From positions 1 to 19,507 of the forward strand of contig JBEKTY010000154.1 of assembly GCA_049515555.1 (NCBI GenBank): 19,507 nt of DNA, read 5' to 3'. A program made the position numbers and the translations under genes. Origin of the DNA: JBEKTY01 sp049515555. GTDB taxonomy: Bacteria > Planctomycetota > Planctomycetia > Pirellulales > Thermoguttaceae. Shown here piece by piece: positions 8,926 through 15,987 of this stretch (position 1 is its first letter; every line of letters begins with the position of its first letter). The notes beneath the pieces were generated by a model. It was not told the DNA's origin and ran no database searches. It worked only from the letters and a program-made list of their open reading frames with translations.

Positions 8926-8954
8926 GCTTTCTCTAGTGGTCTGGGAGGCCGGTC

Positions 8955-8990
8955 CCGCTCTTCGCGCGGCGAAGAGCGGACGGTCCTTTT
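8955..8990 (+). terminator. Probable intrinsic terminator of the glycosyltransferase/radical SAM unit
   Basis: CCGCTCTTCGC (8955-8965), loop GCG and GCGAAGAGCGG (8969-8979) form a perfect 11-bp stem 29 bp after the radical SAM stop. A short T-run (8987-8990) follows 7 nt later. Stem and position fit a terminator; the T-run is short and offset. Confidence 0.55.
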
Positions 8991-9083
8991 CGGAAACTGC
9001 TCCCAGGCCCCTGATGGACCGTTCGGTCCGCGGCTAGTCTGCCGTCCTCCTCTTCCGATCTTGTCGAGCTACCAAGAAATACC

Positions 9084-9554
9084 GTGTCTGGCGGTCCAAC
9101 GGAACCTTCTGCCGGCCTGAAGTCTGCGCGCGACACGATCGGCGAGCTGCGATCGGCACACGACGATTTCGAGACCTTTTTCGGCGACGTGTTCGAGCAA
9201 CTCGAGTCATTGTCGATCGAACTGTTCGCCCGGCACCGATGTCTCCAGAGCGGGGCCAGTCGGCCGGCGGCGCGCGACGCGGCCGCGGCCACTGCCCCGC
9301 GTCAGTTCAACCAGTGCCTCGCCGAGCTGCGTCGCATGCAGGCGGAGATCCGCAGGAATCAGCAGGAGGCCCGGCGAACTTGGGCCGAGATCGCCGCCGA
9401 CCAAAGGCAGTTGATCGAGACCAATGCCCAACTGGCCGGCCATGGGCAGCGAATCATCGGCCTCATGGAGGGGCTGGCCAAGCCCACGCCGGGGGCCGCT
9501 CCCCAGCCCGGCGAGAATTGTTCGCGGCAATCCGGCAACAGGGGGGAAAGATGA
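9084..9554 (+). CDS. Hypothetical small coiled-coil protein (possible frameshift at its end)
   Basis: A GTG start gives 156 residues. I do not recognise the family. The central part (FETFFGDVFEQLESLSIELF) is amphipathic and helical; residues about 75-120 (LAELRRMQAEIRRNQQEARR and following) are a strong coiled-coil candidate, rich in Gln, Glu and Arg. There is no signal peptide or membrane segment. No good ribosome binding site precedes the GTG. The C-terminus may be wrong: removing one G from the run of six at 9541-9546 would join the frame to a continuation ending at 9663 (DDQRQLILPAPAAQ, then a Pro/Ala-rich tail) that has good codon use for this genome. Codon use supports coding. It belongs to a cluster with two further small plus-strand genes. 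Confidence 0.6.
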   Translation: MSGGPTEPSAGLKSARDTIGELRSAHDDFETFFGDVFEQLESLSIELFARHRCLQSGASRPAARDAAAATAPRQFNQCLAELRRMQAEIRRNQQEARRTWAEIAADQRQLIETNAQLAGHGQRIIGLMEGLAKPTPGAAPQPGENCSRQSGNRGER

Positions 9555-9652
9555 CCAGCGGCAGCTCATCTTGCCCGCCCCGGCCGCGCAGTCCCCCGCG
9601 CGGCCCACGGGCGACGCGTCGGGAAGTGCAACTGCGAAACCGCAAGCGGCTC

Positions 9653-9674
9653 CTAATCCCTAATCCCTAATCCC
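9653..9674 (+). repeat. Tandem CTAATCC heptamer, three copies
   Basis: Three perfect tandem copies of a 7-nt unit (CTAATCC) lie between two small genes. The unit resembles simple tandem repeats that scatter between genes in large planctomycete genomes. It also supplies the stop codon of the frames ending at 9663 and 9670. Confidence 0.8.
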
Positions 9675-9690
9675 TCACCTCCACACACCT

Positions 9691-9849
9691 ATGCGACTTA
9701 ACCAAGATTCCTTGCGTGTGGCCTGTATCGTCCTGTTCAGCCTGTTGAACGTCGGTTTCGGCTGGTACGCCTCGTGCATGCCGCTGTTGGCCGGCGGCGC
9801 CGTGGGGATCTGCTACTGCGCCGCCAGAACCGGCGCAAGAACGGCCTGA
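9691..9849 (+). CDS. Small hydrophobic membrane protein, 52 residues
   Basis: An ATG at 9691 opens a short frame to a TGA at 9847-9849. The product reads MRLNQDSLRVACIVLFSLLN, then VGFGWYASCMPLLAGGAVGI, then CYCAARTGARTA. Two hydrophobic stretches (about 10-27 and 31-45) would fit one long or two short membrane segments, with a basic C-terminus. The clear hydrophobic pattern and position between two small genes on the same strand support it as real. There is no clear Shine-Dalgarno sequence (ACCTCCACACACCT precedes the ATG). Family unknown. Confidence 0.5.
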   Translation: MRLNQDSLRVACIVLFSLLNVGFGWYASCMPLLAGGAVGICYCAARTGARTA

Positions 9850-9862
9850 TCGACTGACATCG

Positions 9863-10177
9863 ATGGCAACTCACCCGGCGCGGAGAAACAGCGTGGCGCA
9901 GCTCGACTGCCCGGAAATCCTGGCCAAACTCGAGACCCTCGACGACGCCGTGTTCGAGGCGATCGACGGCCAAGACGAGTCGCTCCACCGGCTCAGGGAC
10001 CTATGGCCCGCCCTGCTGGCCGAACTGGGCGAAGACCTGCTGGCCGAATCGCGCCAGCAGTATCTGCATTACGCGCTGTCGATCTGGGGGGACCACCCCG
10101 ACGCGGCCTTTCTCGGCGACCCGATCCGAGCCGTCCGCGCGGTCGAGGTCCTCTGTCTCCTGTTCCACGAGCTGTAG
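9863..10177 (+). CDS. Hypothetical acidic helical protein, 104 residues
   Basis: The product is mostly helical and acidic (CPEILAKLETLDDAVFEAID, then LRDLWPALLAELGEDLLAES and YLHYALSIWGD). No signal peptide, membrane segment or known motif is visible. A length of about 100 residues and conserved-looking Trp, Tyr and Leu spacing suggest a compact helical bundle, perhaps an adaptor or a partner of a neighbour. It starts 13 bp after the 52-residue membrane protein and ends 2 bp before a perfect 31-bp inverted repeat. I do not recognise the family, and no function is inferred. Confidence 0.65.
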   Translation: MATHPARRNSVAQLDCPEILAKLETLDDAVFEAIDGQDESLHRLRDLWPALLAELGEDLLAESRQQYLHYALSIWGDHPDAAFLGDPIRAVRAVEVLCLLFHEL

Positions 10178-10179
10178 CG

Positions 10180-10248
10180 CTGGGTGCCACTGCTGGCTTG
10201 TCCAGCAGTGCCTCTCACACTGCTGGACAAGCCAGCAGTGGCACCCAG
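10180..10248. repeat. Perfect 31-bp inverted repeat between convergent genes (likely bidirectional terminator)
   Basis: The left arm at 10180-10210 begins CTGGGTGCCACTGCTGGC and is perfectly complementary over 31 nt to the right arm at 10218-10248. The loop is CCTCTCA. The arms also contain internal self-complementarity (CACTGCTGG and CCAGCAGTG). It fills almost the whole gap between the ends of the plus-strand small-gene cluster and the minus-strand lpxI. No T-run is present on either side, so if it ends transcription it does so by stem strength alone. Confidence 0.9.
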
Positions 10249-10273
10249 AATCCTGCACCGGTGTTCGAGCGTG

Positions 10274-11203
10274 CTACGGCACGTTGCCGCCGTCGCAGGC
10301 TACGATGGCCAGCCCCGCGCGGTCGGCCAGATCGATTACCTGCGGGGCGTCCAGCAGGATAGTGCGTCGGGCCTCGACGGCCAGCACGCCGCCGCCAGAC
10401 CGGCCGAGCGTCTCGAGCGTGCCCAGTCCAATGGTCGGCACGTCGAATCGCATGTCCTGCTGGGGCTTGGCGACCTTGACCAGGGTGAAGCCTCCGGAGC
10501 GGCACAGCCCGCCGGCGCGGCGAATGCACTCGTCGGTCCCCTCGACCGCCTCGACGGCCAGCACCGCCCGATCCTTTACGGCCACGCTTTGACCGACGTC
10601 GAGCCGGCCCAGTTCCTTGGCCACCTGCCAGCCGAACCGGATATCCTGCCATTGCCGGCCGGAGGGACCGCGGCGGGTCAGTTGCCCGGGGCCGACCAAC
10701 AGCTCGGGAACGTAGTCCGTGGGCGGGCCGAAACGCAAGCCCTCGCGGGCGAATTCCTCGACAATCACCCCCAGCAGCGTGTCGTCCTGGCAGTCCTTGC
10801 GGCCGGTGAGGAAGTGCGCCGCGAACATGCGTATGGTGCGCAGGTCGGGCAAGTGCCGCAGGCACCGCCAGGGCTGGAACACCAGCACCTTGTGGATCTT
10901 GCCGGCCATCATTACGTCGGTCACGCCGTGCCGGCGGAAATAGCGGATGGCGGCGCCGAAGCGGCCCAGGCCGCTAAAGCGGAAATCGTCGCACAGCGTC
11001 GCCAGGCGCGGATCGGCATGCCCCGCCACGCCCAGGCAGTAGACCTGGCAACCCTGCCGTCGCAGGGCCTCGACGACCAGGATCGGGTAGCGGCCCCAGC
11101 CGGCCAGCAACCCCACGCGGCGCGGCGGAGTGCAAGCCGCCGTGGGTCCGGCGGCAGTCGCCGCCGCGTTGCAGGTTCCGGATTGAGGATCGGCCGGCGG
11201 CAT
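10274..11203 (-). CDS. lpxI: UDP-2,3-diacylglucosamine pyrophosphatase LpxI
   Basis: LpxI (DUF1009 family) hydrolyses UDP-2,3-diacylglucosamine to lipid X and UMP, the fourth step of lipid A synthesis; it replaces LpxH in many bacteria. The 309-residue product has the N-terminal segment RRVGLLAGWGRYPILVVEAL, then MMAGKIHKV. The signature C-terminal block follows: AVKDRAVLAVEAVEGTDECI, GFTLVKVAKPQQDMRFDVPT and IGLGTLE. About 28 extra residues (MPPADPQSG and onward) precede the conserved core. The ATG at 11203 is supported by GAGGGGAG (plus-strand 11210-11217) 6 nt upstream. A longer frame from 11290 would translate the palindromic repeat (ALTPGPSPKGRGE) and is rejected. It lies 129 bp downstream of lpxD on the same strand, which matches the pathway. 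Confidence 0.92.
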   Translation of the reverse strand: MPPADPQSGTCNAAATAAGPTAACTPPRRVGLLAGWGRYPILVVEALRRQGCQVYCLGVAGHADPRLATLCDDFRFSGLGRFGAAIRYFRRHGVTDVMMAGKIHKVLVFQPWRCLRHLPDLRTIRMFAAHFLTGRKDCQDDTLLGVIVEEFAREGLRFGPPTDYVPELLVGPGQLTRRGPSGRQWQDIRFGWQVAKELGRLDVGQSVAVKDRAVLAVEAVEGTDECIRRAGGLCRSGGFTLVKVAKPQQDMRFDVPTIGLGTLETLGRSGGGVLAVEARRTILLDAPQVIDLADRAGLAIVACDGGNVP

Positions 11204-11210
11204 AAAGAGC

Positions 11211-11325
11211 TCCCCTCGCCCTTTGGGAGAGGGGCCGGGGGTGAGGGCATTGTGGACCCGACTGCAAGCGCTGATTACTTTCTCCTGCACACCCTCACCC
11301 TAACCCTCTCCCGGAGGGAGAGGGG
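11211..11325 (-). repeat. Palindromic GGGAGAGGG element (copy 2) between lpxD and lpxI
   Basis: The arms TCCCCTCGCCC...GGGAGAGGGG (about 11211-11234) and CCCTCTCCC...GGGAGAGGG (about 11304-11325), together with GGGGGTGAGGG and CCCTCACCC, match the element at 7421-7516. The central spacer differs. It fills the gap between lpxD and lpxI, so it could attenuate or stabilise the shared transcript. Its last arm reads GGGCGAGGGGAG on the minus strand just before the lpxI ATG. Confidence 0.85.
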
Positions 11326-11332
11326 ACTTTGC

Positions 11333-12406
11333 TTACGCGGCGTGGCGGTCGGATGTCTCACCGGGCGGTTCCAGGGCCGCAATCCGCCGGGTCAACTCCT
11401 CGATGGTCCGCTGAAGCTGCTTCACTTGGCGGCGCATTTCCGGCAGCTTCGCAAACGCGGCCTGCTTGAGCTTCTGATCGCGCTCCGGCGTGGCGGGGAT
11501 GCCGATGAACCGGGCGCCGTCCGGCACGTCGTTGATCACGCCGGCCTTGGCCCCCACCACCGCGCCGCGGCCGACGTGCACGTGATCGCGGACTCCCACC
11601 TGCCCGGCCATCACCACGTAGTCGCCGGTGGTCGTGCTGCCGGCGACGCCCACCTGGGAGCAGAGCATGTTGTGCCGGCCGACGTGGCAGTTGTGGGCGA
11701 CCATCACCAGGTTGTCGATCTTCGTGCCTTCGCCGATGACGGTTGGGCCGTAGGTGCCCCGGTCGATGGTCGTGCCGGCCCCCACCTCCACGTCGGCCCC
11801 CAGCACCACGTTGCCCAGTTGGGCCGTCAAGCGATGCCGGCCATCGACCTGCTCGTAACCGAAGCCATAGGCCCCCAGCACGACGCCGGCATGGATCAGG
11901 CACCGCGGCCCCACCACCGTGTCCTCGTACAGCACGGCATTGGGAAAAATGGTCACGTCCTCGCCGATTTGCGAGCCGGCCATAATATGCACGCCCGAGT
12001 GGATCGTCGAGCGGGCGCCGATCGTCACGTCGTCGCCGATCGTGGCCAGCGGGTGAACGTCAACGTCTTCGGCCAAAGTGGCCTTGGGACTGACCAGGGC
12101 CAGCGGACTGAGCCCCACTCGGGGCTGCCGGCGCCCGGGCCGGAACAAGGCAACTATCGCCGCGAAGGCTCGGTGAACGTCGTCCACCTGAATCGAGGGT
12201 ATCCCCGCCGAAGTCAACCAGCGCGGGGCGACCACCGCCGCCGCCGAGCAGCCGAGCAAGTTGCGGTGGTTCTGCTGGCGATCGACGAGCGTGATCTGGC
12301 CTGCGGCGACGTCTCGAAGCGGGGCGGCGCCCCGAACCACCAGGTCGGCCGGGCCTACCACTTCCCCGCCGACCATCTGTGCCAACTCGCCCAGCGTTGC
12401 CTGCAT
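11333..12406 (-). CDS. lpxD: UDP-3-O-acylglucosamine N-acyltransferase LpxD
   Basis: LpxD adds the second acyl chain, from acyl-ACP, to UDP-3-O-acylglucosamine in lipid A synthesis. The 357-residue product has the N-terminal uridine-binding domain (LGELAQMVGGEVVG, LRDVAAGQITLVD). A left-handed beta helix of hexapeptide repeats follows from about 100 to 300 (VHPLATIGDDVTIGARSTIH and onward). AHNCHVG at 237-243 holds the expected catalytic His (His238, matching His239 in E. coli), and a C-terminal coiled helix spans about 318-345 (MRRQVKQLQRTIEELTRRIA). Length is normal for the family. The ATG at 12406 has AAAGGA (plus-strand 12415-12420) at 8-nt spacing; the longer frame from 12484 adds residues unlike LpxD. 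lpxI follows; the CHAT gene lies 179 bp upstream. Confidence 0.95.
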   Translation of the reverse strand: MQATLGELAQMVGGEVVGPADLVVRGAAPLRDVAAGQITLVDRQQNHRNLLGCSAAAVVAPRWLTSAGIPSIQVDDVHRAFAAIVALFRPGRRQPRVGLSPLALVSPKATLAEDVDVHPLATIGDDVTIGARSTIHSGVHIMAGSQIGEDVTIFPNAVLYEDTVVGPRCLIHAGVVLGAYGFGYEQVDGRHRLTAQLGNVVLGADVEVGAGTTIDRGTYGPTVIGEGTKIDNLVMVAHNCHVGRHNMLCSQVGVAGSTTTGDYVVMAGQVGVRDHVHVGRGAVVGAKAGVINDVPDGARFIGIPATPERDQKLKQAAFAKLPEMRRQVKQLQRTIEELTRRIAALEPPGETSDRHAA

Positions 12407-12585
12407 GCTTGGAGTCCTTTCCACCGGCCGCCGGCCGATACCACCGTGACGCGCAATGTACCGCAGAAATGCCCTGGCGAGCAAGAGCAGTCCGCGGAAG
12501 AAGGGAGGGGGCCGGGGTCATTAATGTTGCCTATTTTGCCAACAACGACTCCCGACCCCTTATCTCTTCTCCCACTTCACCTGCA
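12407..12585 (-). other. Spacer between the CHAT gene and lpxD
   Basis: This 179-bp gap has no gene. On the plus strand GGGGTC and GACCCC enclose an AT-rich block (ATTAATGTTGCCTATTTTGC) at about 12515-12560, which looks like a small dispersed element. On the minus strand TTGTTG and TAATGA about 16 bp apart could be a weak lpxD promoter. Confidence 0.3.
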
Positions 12586-15500
12586 CTAATTCGGCCCGAC
12601 GAGCACCAGCGAGCCCCAGAAGTACGGGCTGGACCACTTTTCCTCGCGGCGGACCAGGCGTTTGGCCTTTTGCAGCGAGTCGGCGTAGTCGGGCGTTTCG
12701 CCTTTCTGCCGGGCCTGGGCTACACCGCTGCAAAAGAAGGTGATGAGCGTGGCCGCCGCTTCATCGTCCACCAGCCAGTTGCTGGCCACCACGCGTCGGG
12801 AGCCGGCCACCAGGAAACCCCGCGAGAGGGCCCACACGCCTTCGCCGCGCTGCTGCGGCCCGTAGTTCGTCTCGCAGGCGCTGAGGATCGTCAACTCGGC
12901 GCCGTGCAGGTTGAGGCCGTAGATCTCCGAGAGCGTCAGCAGGCCGTCGCTGCCGGTTCCGGCCGGCAGTTGGTTGGGGGCCAAGGCCAGGGCCCCGAAG
13001 TAGTTGCCGTAAGACTGGTCGGCCAGGCCGTGGCAGGCCAGGTGGATGATCTGCCGCCCTTCCATCTCCGCGCAGACCTTGGCCTTGGTGGCCGCGCCGC
13101 GCTCCAGGCGGACGGTCTTGATTCCGGCCTTCTGGAAGGTTTCGGCCACCCAGCTCGACTCCCAGCCGGAGTATGGCAGATCGGTGAGCCGGCCGCCCAG
13201 CGAGCGGTAACGAGACCTGGCCGCAACCTGGTTCAACGTGTCGGCGGGCTTGGCCGCCACCTGCTCGCCCGGGCCGCCGTAATCGGGGTTGCCCACGGTC
13301 AGCACCGGTTCCCGCTGCGCCACCGCGGCGGTTGCCGGCCGCTCGACCAGGTTGTAGAGCACGGTGGCCGAAGGCCCGCACTCGATGGGCGGGCCGGCGT
13401 CCAACAGGTACACCGGCGGCTCGCGGGGCTCGACCACGAGGGTCTCGAAGGGCAGGAGCGAGAGCTTGCCGTCGGGAATGACGATCAGGCGCTTGACTGT
13501 GCCGCCGGTCAGGGCCTGGCGTTGGTCGGGCGGGATCAGCACGTGCCACAAGGCGGCGAGTTTCCCCGCCACGTGGGCCGACTGTTTCGGGTCTCGCAGA
13601 AGCTGCACCACGCCCGTCCCCGCGTCGTTCTCCAAGGCCGCGGCCAGGCGCTCGGCGGTCAGGGGGCCGGCCTGCACGCCCAGCGCTTTCGCGGCCGAAT
13701 CGTCGAGCACCAGGGCCGCCAGCTCCGCCTTGGCCGGGCCGATGGTCAGCAGGTATCCGCCGTCGCTGCCGAAGAGATAGGCCAGGAGCAGCCCGTCCTT
13801 GCCGGCCAGGCGGCGCTGGATCCGGCTCAGCCGGGGCGGGCCGCCGCCGGCCGAGAGCAACTGGCGATAGACCGGGCTGGAGGCCCGCTGGTCGCGATAG
13901 AACTCATACAGCGCGGTGCGGGCCCCGGCCAGCGCCGCCTGCAGCGGGCCCTGCTGGGCCAGTTTCTCCCCGGCCGACCGCTTCGGATCGTCGGCGAGCG
14001 CTTCGATCTGCTGCTCCAGGGCCTCGACCTTTTGCTTCAGCTCCAACTCCTGCTTGCGCAGGGCTTCGCGCTCCGCCGCCGAGCGACCGGCCTGCAGGTC
14101 CACGCCCGAGGAGCTCATCTCCTCTAACAATGAGCGTGCCCGGCCGCGCTCCATCGCCGCCAGCACTTCGCTCATGTCCTTGAGTTCGAGCTGCCAGGCC
14201 ACCATTTGCTCGAAGGCTTCATCGTACTTGGTGAAGGTCTCGGCCCGCTCGTGGGCCGATCCGGAGCTTTCGGCGCGTTGTTGCTCGGCGAGCTGCATGG
14301 CCTCGTGCAGATCGGCCAGGGCTTCGCTGGGGAGCTGTTTTTTCCAATCCAGGCGTGCGCGGAACAGGTAGCATTCGAAACGTCGGCCGGGGGCGTAGCC
14401 GGCCCGATCGAGAATGGCGATGGCCCGATCCACCAGGGGTTCGGCTTCGGCATATTGTCCCCGATCGTAATCCACCCGCGCCAAGCGGTACAAGCTCCAC
14501 CCCACCCCGGAATGATCGGGTCCGAGGGTCTTTTCGCGGATGGCCAATGCGCGGCGGAGCAGCGCTTCCGCCTCCGCATAGCGGCCCTGCTTGTCGTACA
14601 GAGTGCCCAGGTTGTGCAGACCTGTGGCGAACTTCGGATGGCTCGTGCCCACGGCCTTCTCGTAGATCTTCAGGCAGCGCTGGTAGAGCGGCTCGGCCTC
14701 GGCATAGCGTTGTTGCCGGGAGTACGAGATTGCCAGCTCGTCGAGCCAGTCGGCGACCCAAGGGTGCTCGGGGCCCACGGCCTTTTCATTGATGGCGACG
14801 GCCCGCTTCAGCAGCGGATCGCCCTCGGCGTACCGGGCTTGTTCAATGTAGAGCCTTGCCAGGCGTCCGACGATGCCGGCGATGAAGGGGTGCTCCGGCC
14901 CGTAGGTTTTTTCGCCGATGGCCACGGCCCGCTTCAAGAGCGGCTCGGCCTCCGCGAACCGGCCCTGAACGGAGTACAACGAGGCCAGGTTTCTCAGGTC
15001 GCCGGCCACGGCGGGATACTCGGTGCCTAATATTTTCTCATGGATCGCCAGGGCCCGCTTGAAGACCGCCTCGGCCTCGGCGTAGCGGCCTTGCGACTGG
15101 TAGACCAGGGCCAGGCCGTCGAGGTCGTCGGCCACCGGGAAGTAATCCGGCCCAAAGGTCCGCTCGTGGATGGCCTGGGCCCGCTTGTAGAGCTGCTCGG
15201 CCTCGGCGAAGCGGCCCTGGTACCGGTACACGGAGGCCAAGGCCGCCAGGTTGCCGGCCACCGAGGCGTGCTCGGCCCCCTGGGCCTTTTCGCAGATCGT
15301 AATCGCCCGCTTCAGGTGCGCCTCGGCGTCGGCATAGCGGGCCTGGTTGACGTCCAGCGCCGCCAGCTCTTTGAGCCAGGTCGCGACCCAAGGGTGGTCG
15401 GGACCCACGGCCTTCTCGTTGATTTCAATCGCCCGCTTCAGCAACGGCTCGGCCTCCGCGTAGCGGGCTTGCCTTTGATACACGGAGGCCAAGGTGCCGA

Positions 15501-15987
15501 GGTTGCCGGCCACCGAGACGTGCTCGGGCCCGCGGCGGGCCTCGCAGATCGCGATGGCCCGCTTCAGCAGCGGCTCGGCCTCGGCGAAGCGGGCCTGGTT
15601 GCGGTACAGCGTGCCGAGGAGCTTGAGGTCCCCCGCTACCGAGACGCCCCCGGCGCCCGAGGCTGCCTCGTGGATTGCCAGCGATCGCTTCATCAGCGCT
15701 TCCGCTTCCGCGTAGCGGCATTGATGCATGTAGGCCGAGCCCAACCATTGCGCGGCGGTGGCCGCATAGGCGGGCTCGGCCTTGAGCGGCCCCGCGGCCA
15801 ACTTCTGCATTTTCAGCGCCGTGCGCAGCATATCCTTGATCTGGCCGGCCGTCTGCTCCGCCTCGCACTGCTTGCCCAGCCGGCTGAATTCGCTCTTGTC
15901 GTCGGCCCGCAGCCCACTCGGCCCGGCCGCTACGGCGATCGCGGTCAAGGCCGCGGCGAGAACTCGCATTGCATCTGGACTAGACAT
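12586..15987 (-). CDS. Exported TPR-CHAT protein (caspase-like peptidase candidate)
   Basis: This 1133-residue protein has a signal peptide (MRVLAAALTAIAVAAG, likely cut after LRA). It is followed by eleven tandem 42-residue TPR units at about 71-536, of the form YAEAEPLLKRAI...GPEHP.VA..L..LA.LY..QGR (kinesin-light-chain type), and a degenerate twelfth. A coiled coil spans about 629-676 (KQELELKQKVEALEQQIEAL), and a CHAT domain runs from about 725 to the end. CHAT is a caspase-like fold; the His of HLACHG (His986) and the Cys of LSACET (Cys1038) are both present, so catalysis is plausible. TPRs usually bind partner proteins. The start at 15987 follows AAAGGAG at 6-nt spacing; an ATG at 16029 falls inside a palindrome. 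The signal peptide sets it apart from cytoplasmic CHAT proteases of defence systems. Substrate unknown; no gasdermin or CRISPR gene is nearby. Confidence 0.92.
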   Translation of the reverse strand: MSSPDAMRVLAAALTAIAVAAGPSGLRADDKSEFSRLGKQCEAEQTAGQIKDMLRTALKMQKLAAGPLKAEPAYAATAAQWLGSAYMHQCRYAEAEALMKRSLAIHEAASGAGGVSVAGDLKLLGTLYRNQARFAEAEPLLKRAIAICEARRGPEHVSVAGNLGTLASVYQRQARYAEAEPLLKRAIEINEKAVGPDHPWVATWLKELAALDVNQARYADAEAHLKRAITICEKAQGAEHASVAGNLAALASVYRYQGRFAEAEQLYKRAQAIHERTFGPDYFPVADDLDGLALVYQSQGRYAEAEAVFKRALAIHEKILGTEYPAVAGDLRNLASLYSVQGRFAEAEPLLKRAVAIGEKTYGPEHPFIAGIVGRLARLYIEQARYAEGDPLLKRAVAINEKAVGPEHPWVADWLDELAISYSRQQRYAEAEPLYQRCLKIYEKAVGTSHPKFATGLHNLGTLYDKQGRYAEAEALLRRALAIREKTLGPDHSGVGWSLYRLARVDYDRGQYAEAEPLVDRAIAILDRAGYAPGRRFECYLFRARLDWKKQLPSEALADLHEAMQLAEQQRAESSGSAHERAETFTKYDEAFEQMVAWQLELKDMSEVLAAMERGRARSLLEEMSSSGVDLQAGRSAAEREALRKQELELKQKVEALEQQIEALADDPKRSAGEKLAQQGPLQAALAGARTALYEFYRDQRASSPVYRQLLSAGGGPPRLSRIQRRLAGKDGLLLAYLFGSDGGYLLTIGPAKAELAALVLDDSAAKALGVQAGPLTAERLAAALENDAGTGVVQLLRDPKQSAHVAGKLAALWHVLIPPDQRQALTGGTVKRLIVIPDGKLSLLPFETLVVEPREPPVYLLDAGPPIECGPSATVLYNLVERPATAAVAQREPVLTVGNPDYGGPGEQVAAKPADTLNQVAARSRYRSLGGRLTDLPYSGWESSWVAETFQKAGIKTVRLERGAATKAKVCAEMEGRQIIHLACHGLADQSYGNYFGALALAPNQLPAGTGSDGLLTLSEIYGLNLHGAELTILSACETNYGPQQRGEGVWALSRGFLVAGSRRVVASNWLVDDEAAATLITFFCSGVAQARQKGETPDYADSLQKAKRLVRREEKWSSPYFWGSLVLVGPN
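14386..15777 (-). repeat. Tandem array of eleven 126-bp units encoding TPRs
   Basis: The coding DNA repeats with a 126-bp period, visible as recurring GCCTCGGCGTAGCG-like and GGCCCGCTTCA-like blocks on the plus strand. The units are similar rather than identical, which suggests expansion by duplication followed by divergence. Such arrays can change copy number by recombination. Confidence 0.85.

Noticed and set aside
9551..9670. 39-residue frame starting with an ATGA overlap at the end of the coiled-coil gene
   Set aside because: Its Pro/Arg-rich translation looks like an off-frame reading; the alternative frame ending at 9663 has better codon use and would be joined by a single-base change.
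9653..9674. Telomere-like CCCTAAT repeat
   Set aside because: Only three copies lie between bacterial genes; it is an ordinary short tandem repeat.
10184..12589. 801-residue open frame on the plus strand across lpxI and lpxD
   Set aside because: It is fully antisense to two recognisable lipid A genes and runs through the palindromic repeats; its sequence has no family features.
14386..15777. Regular spaced repeats that could suggest a CRISPR array
   Set aside because: The period is 126 bp, the units are diverged and in frame, and the translation is a clear TPR array.
12586..15987. Assignment to a gasdermin or CRISPR-linked CHAT defence system
   Set aside because: The protein has a signal peptide, and no gasdermin, type III-E effector or other defence gene is adjacent.
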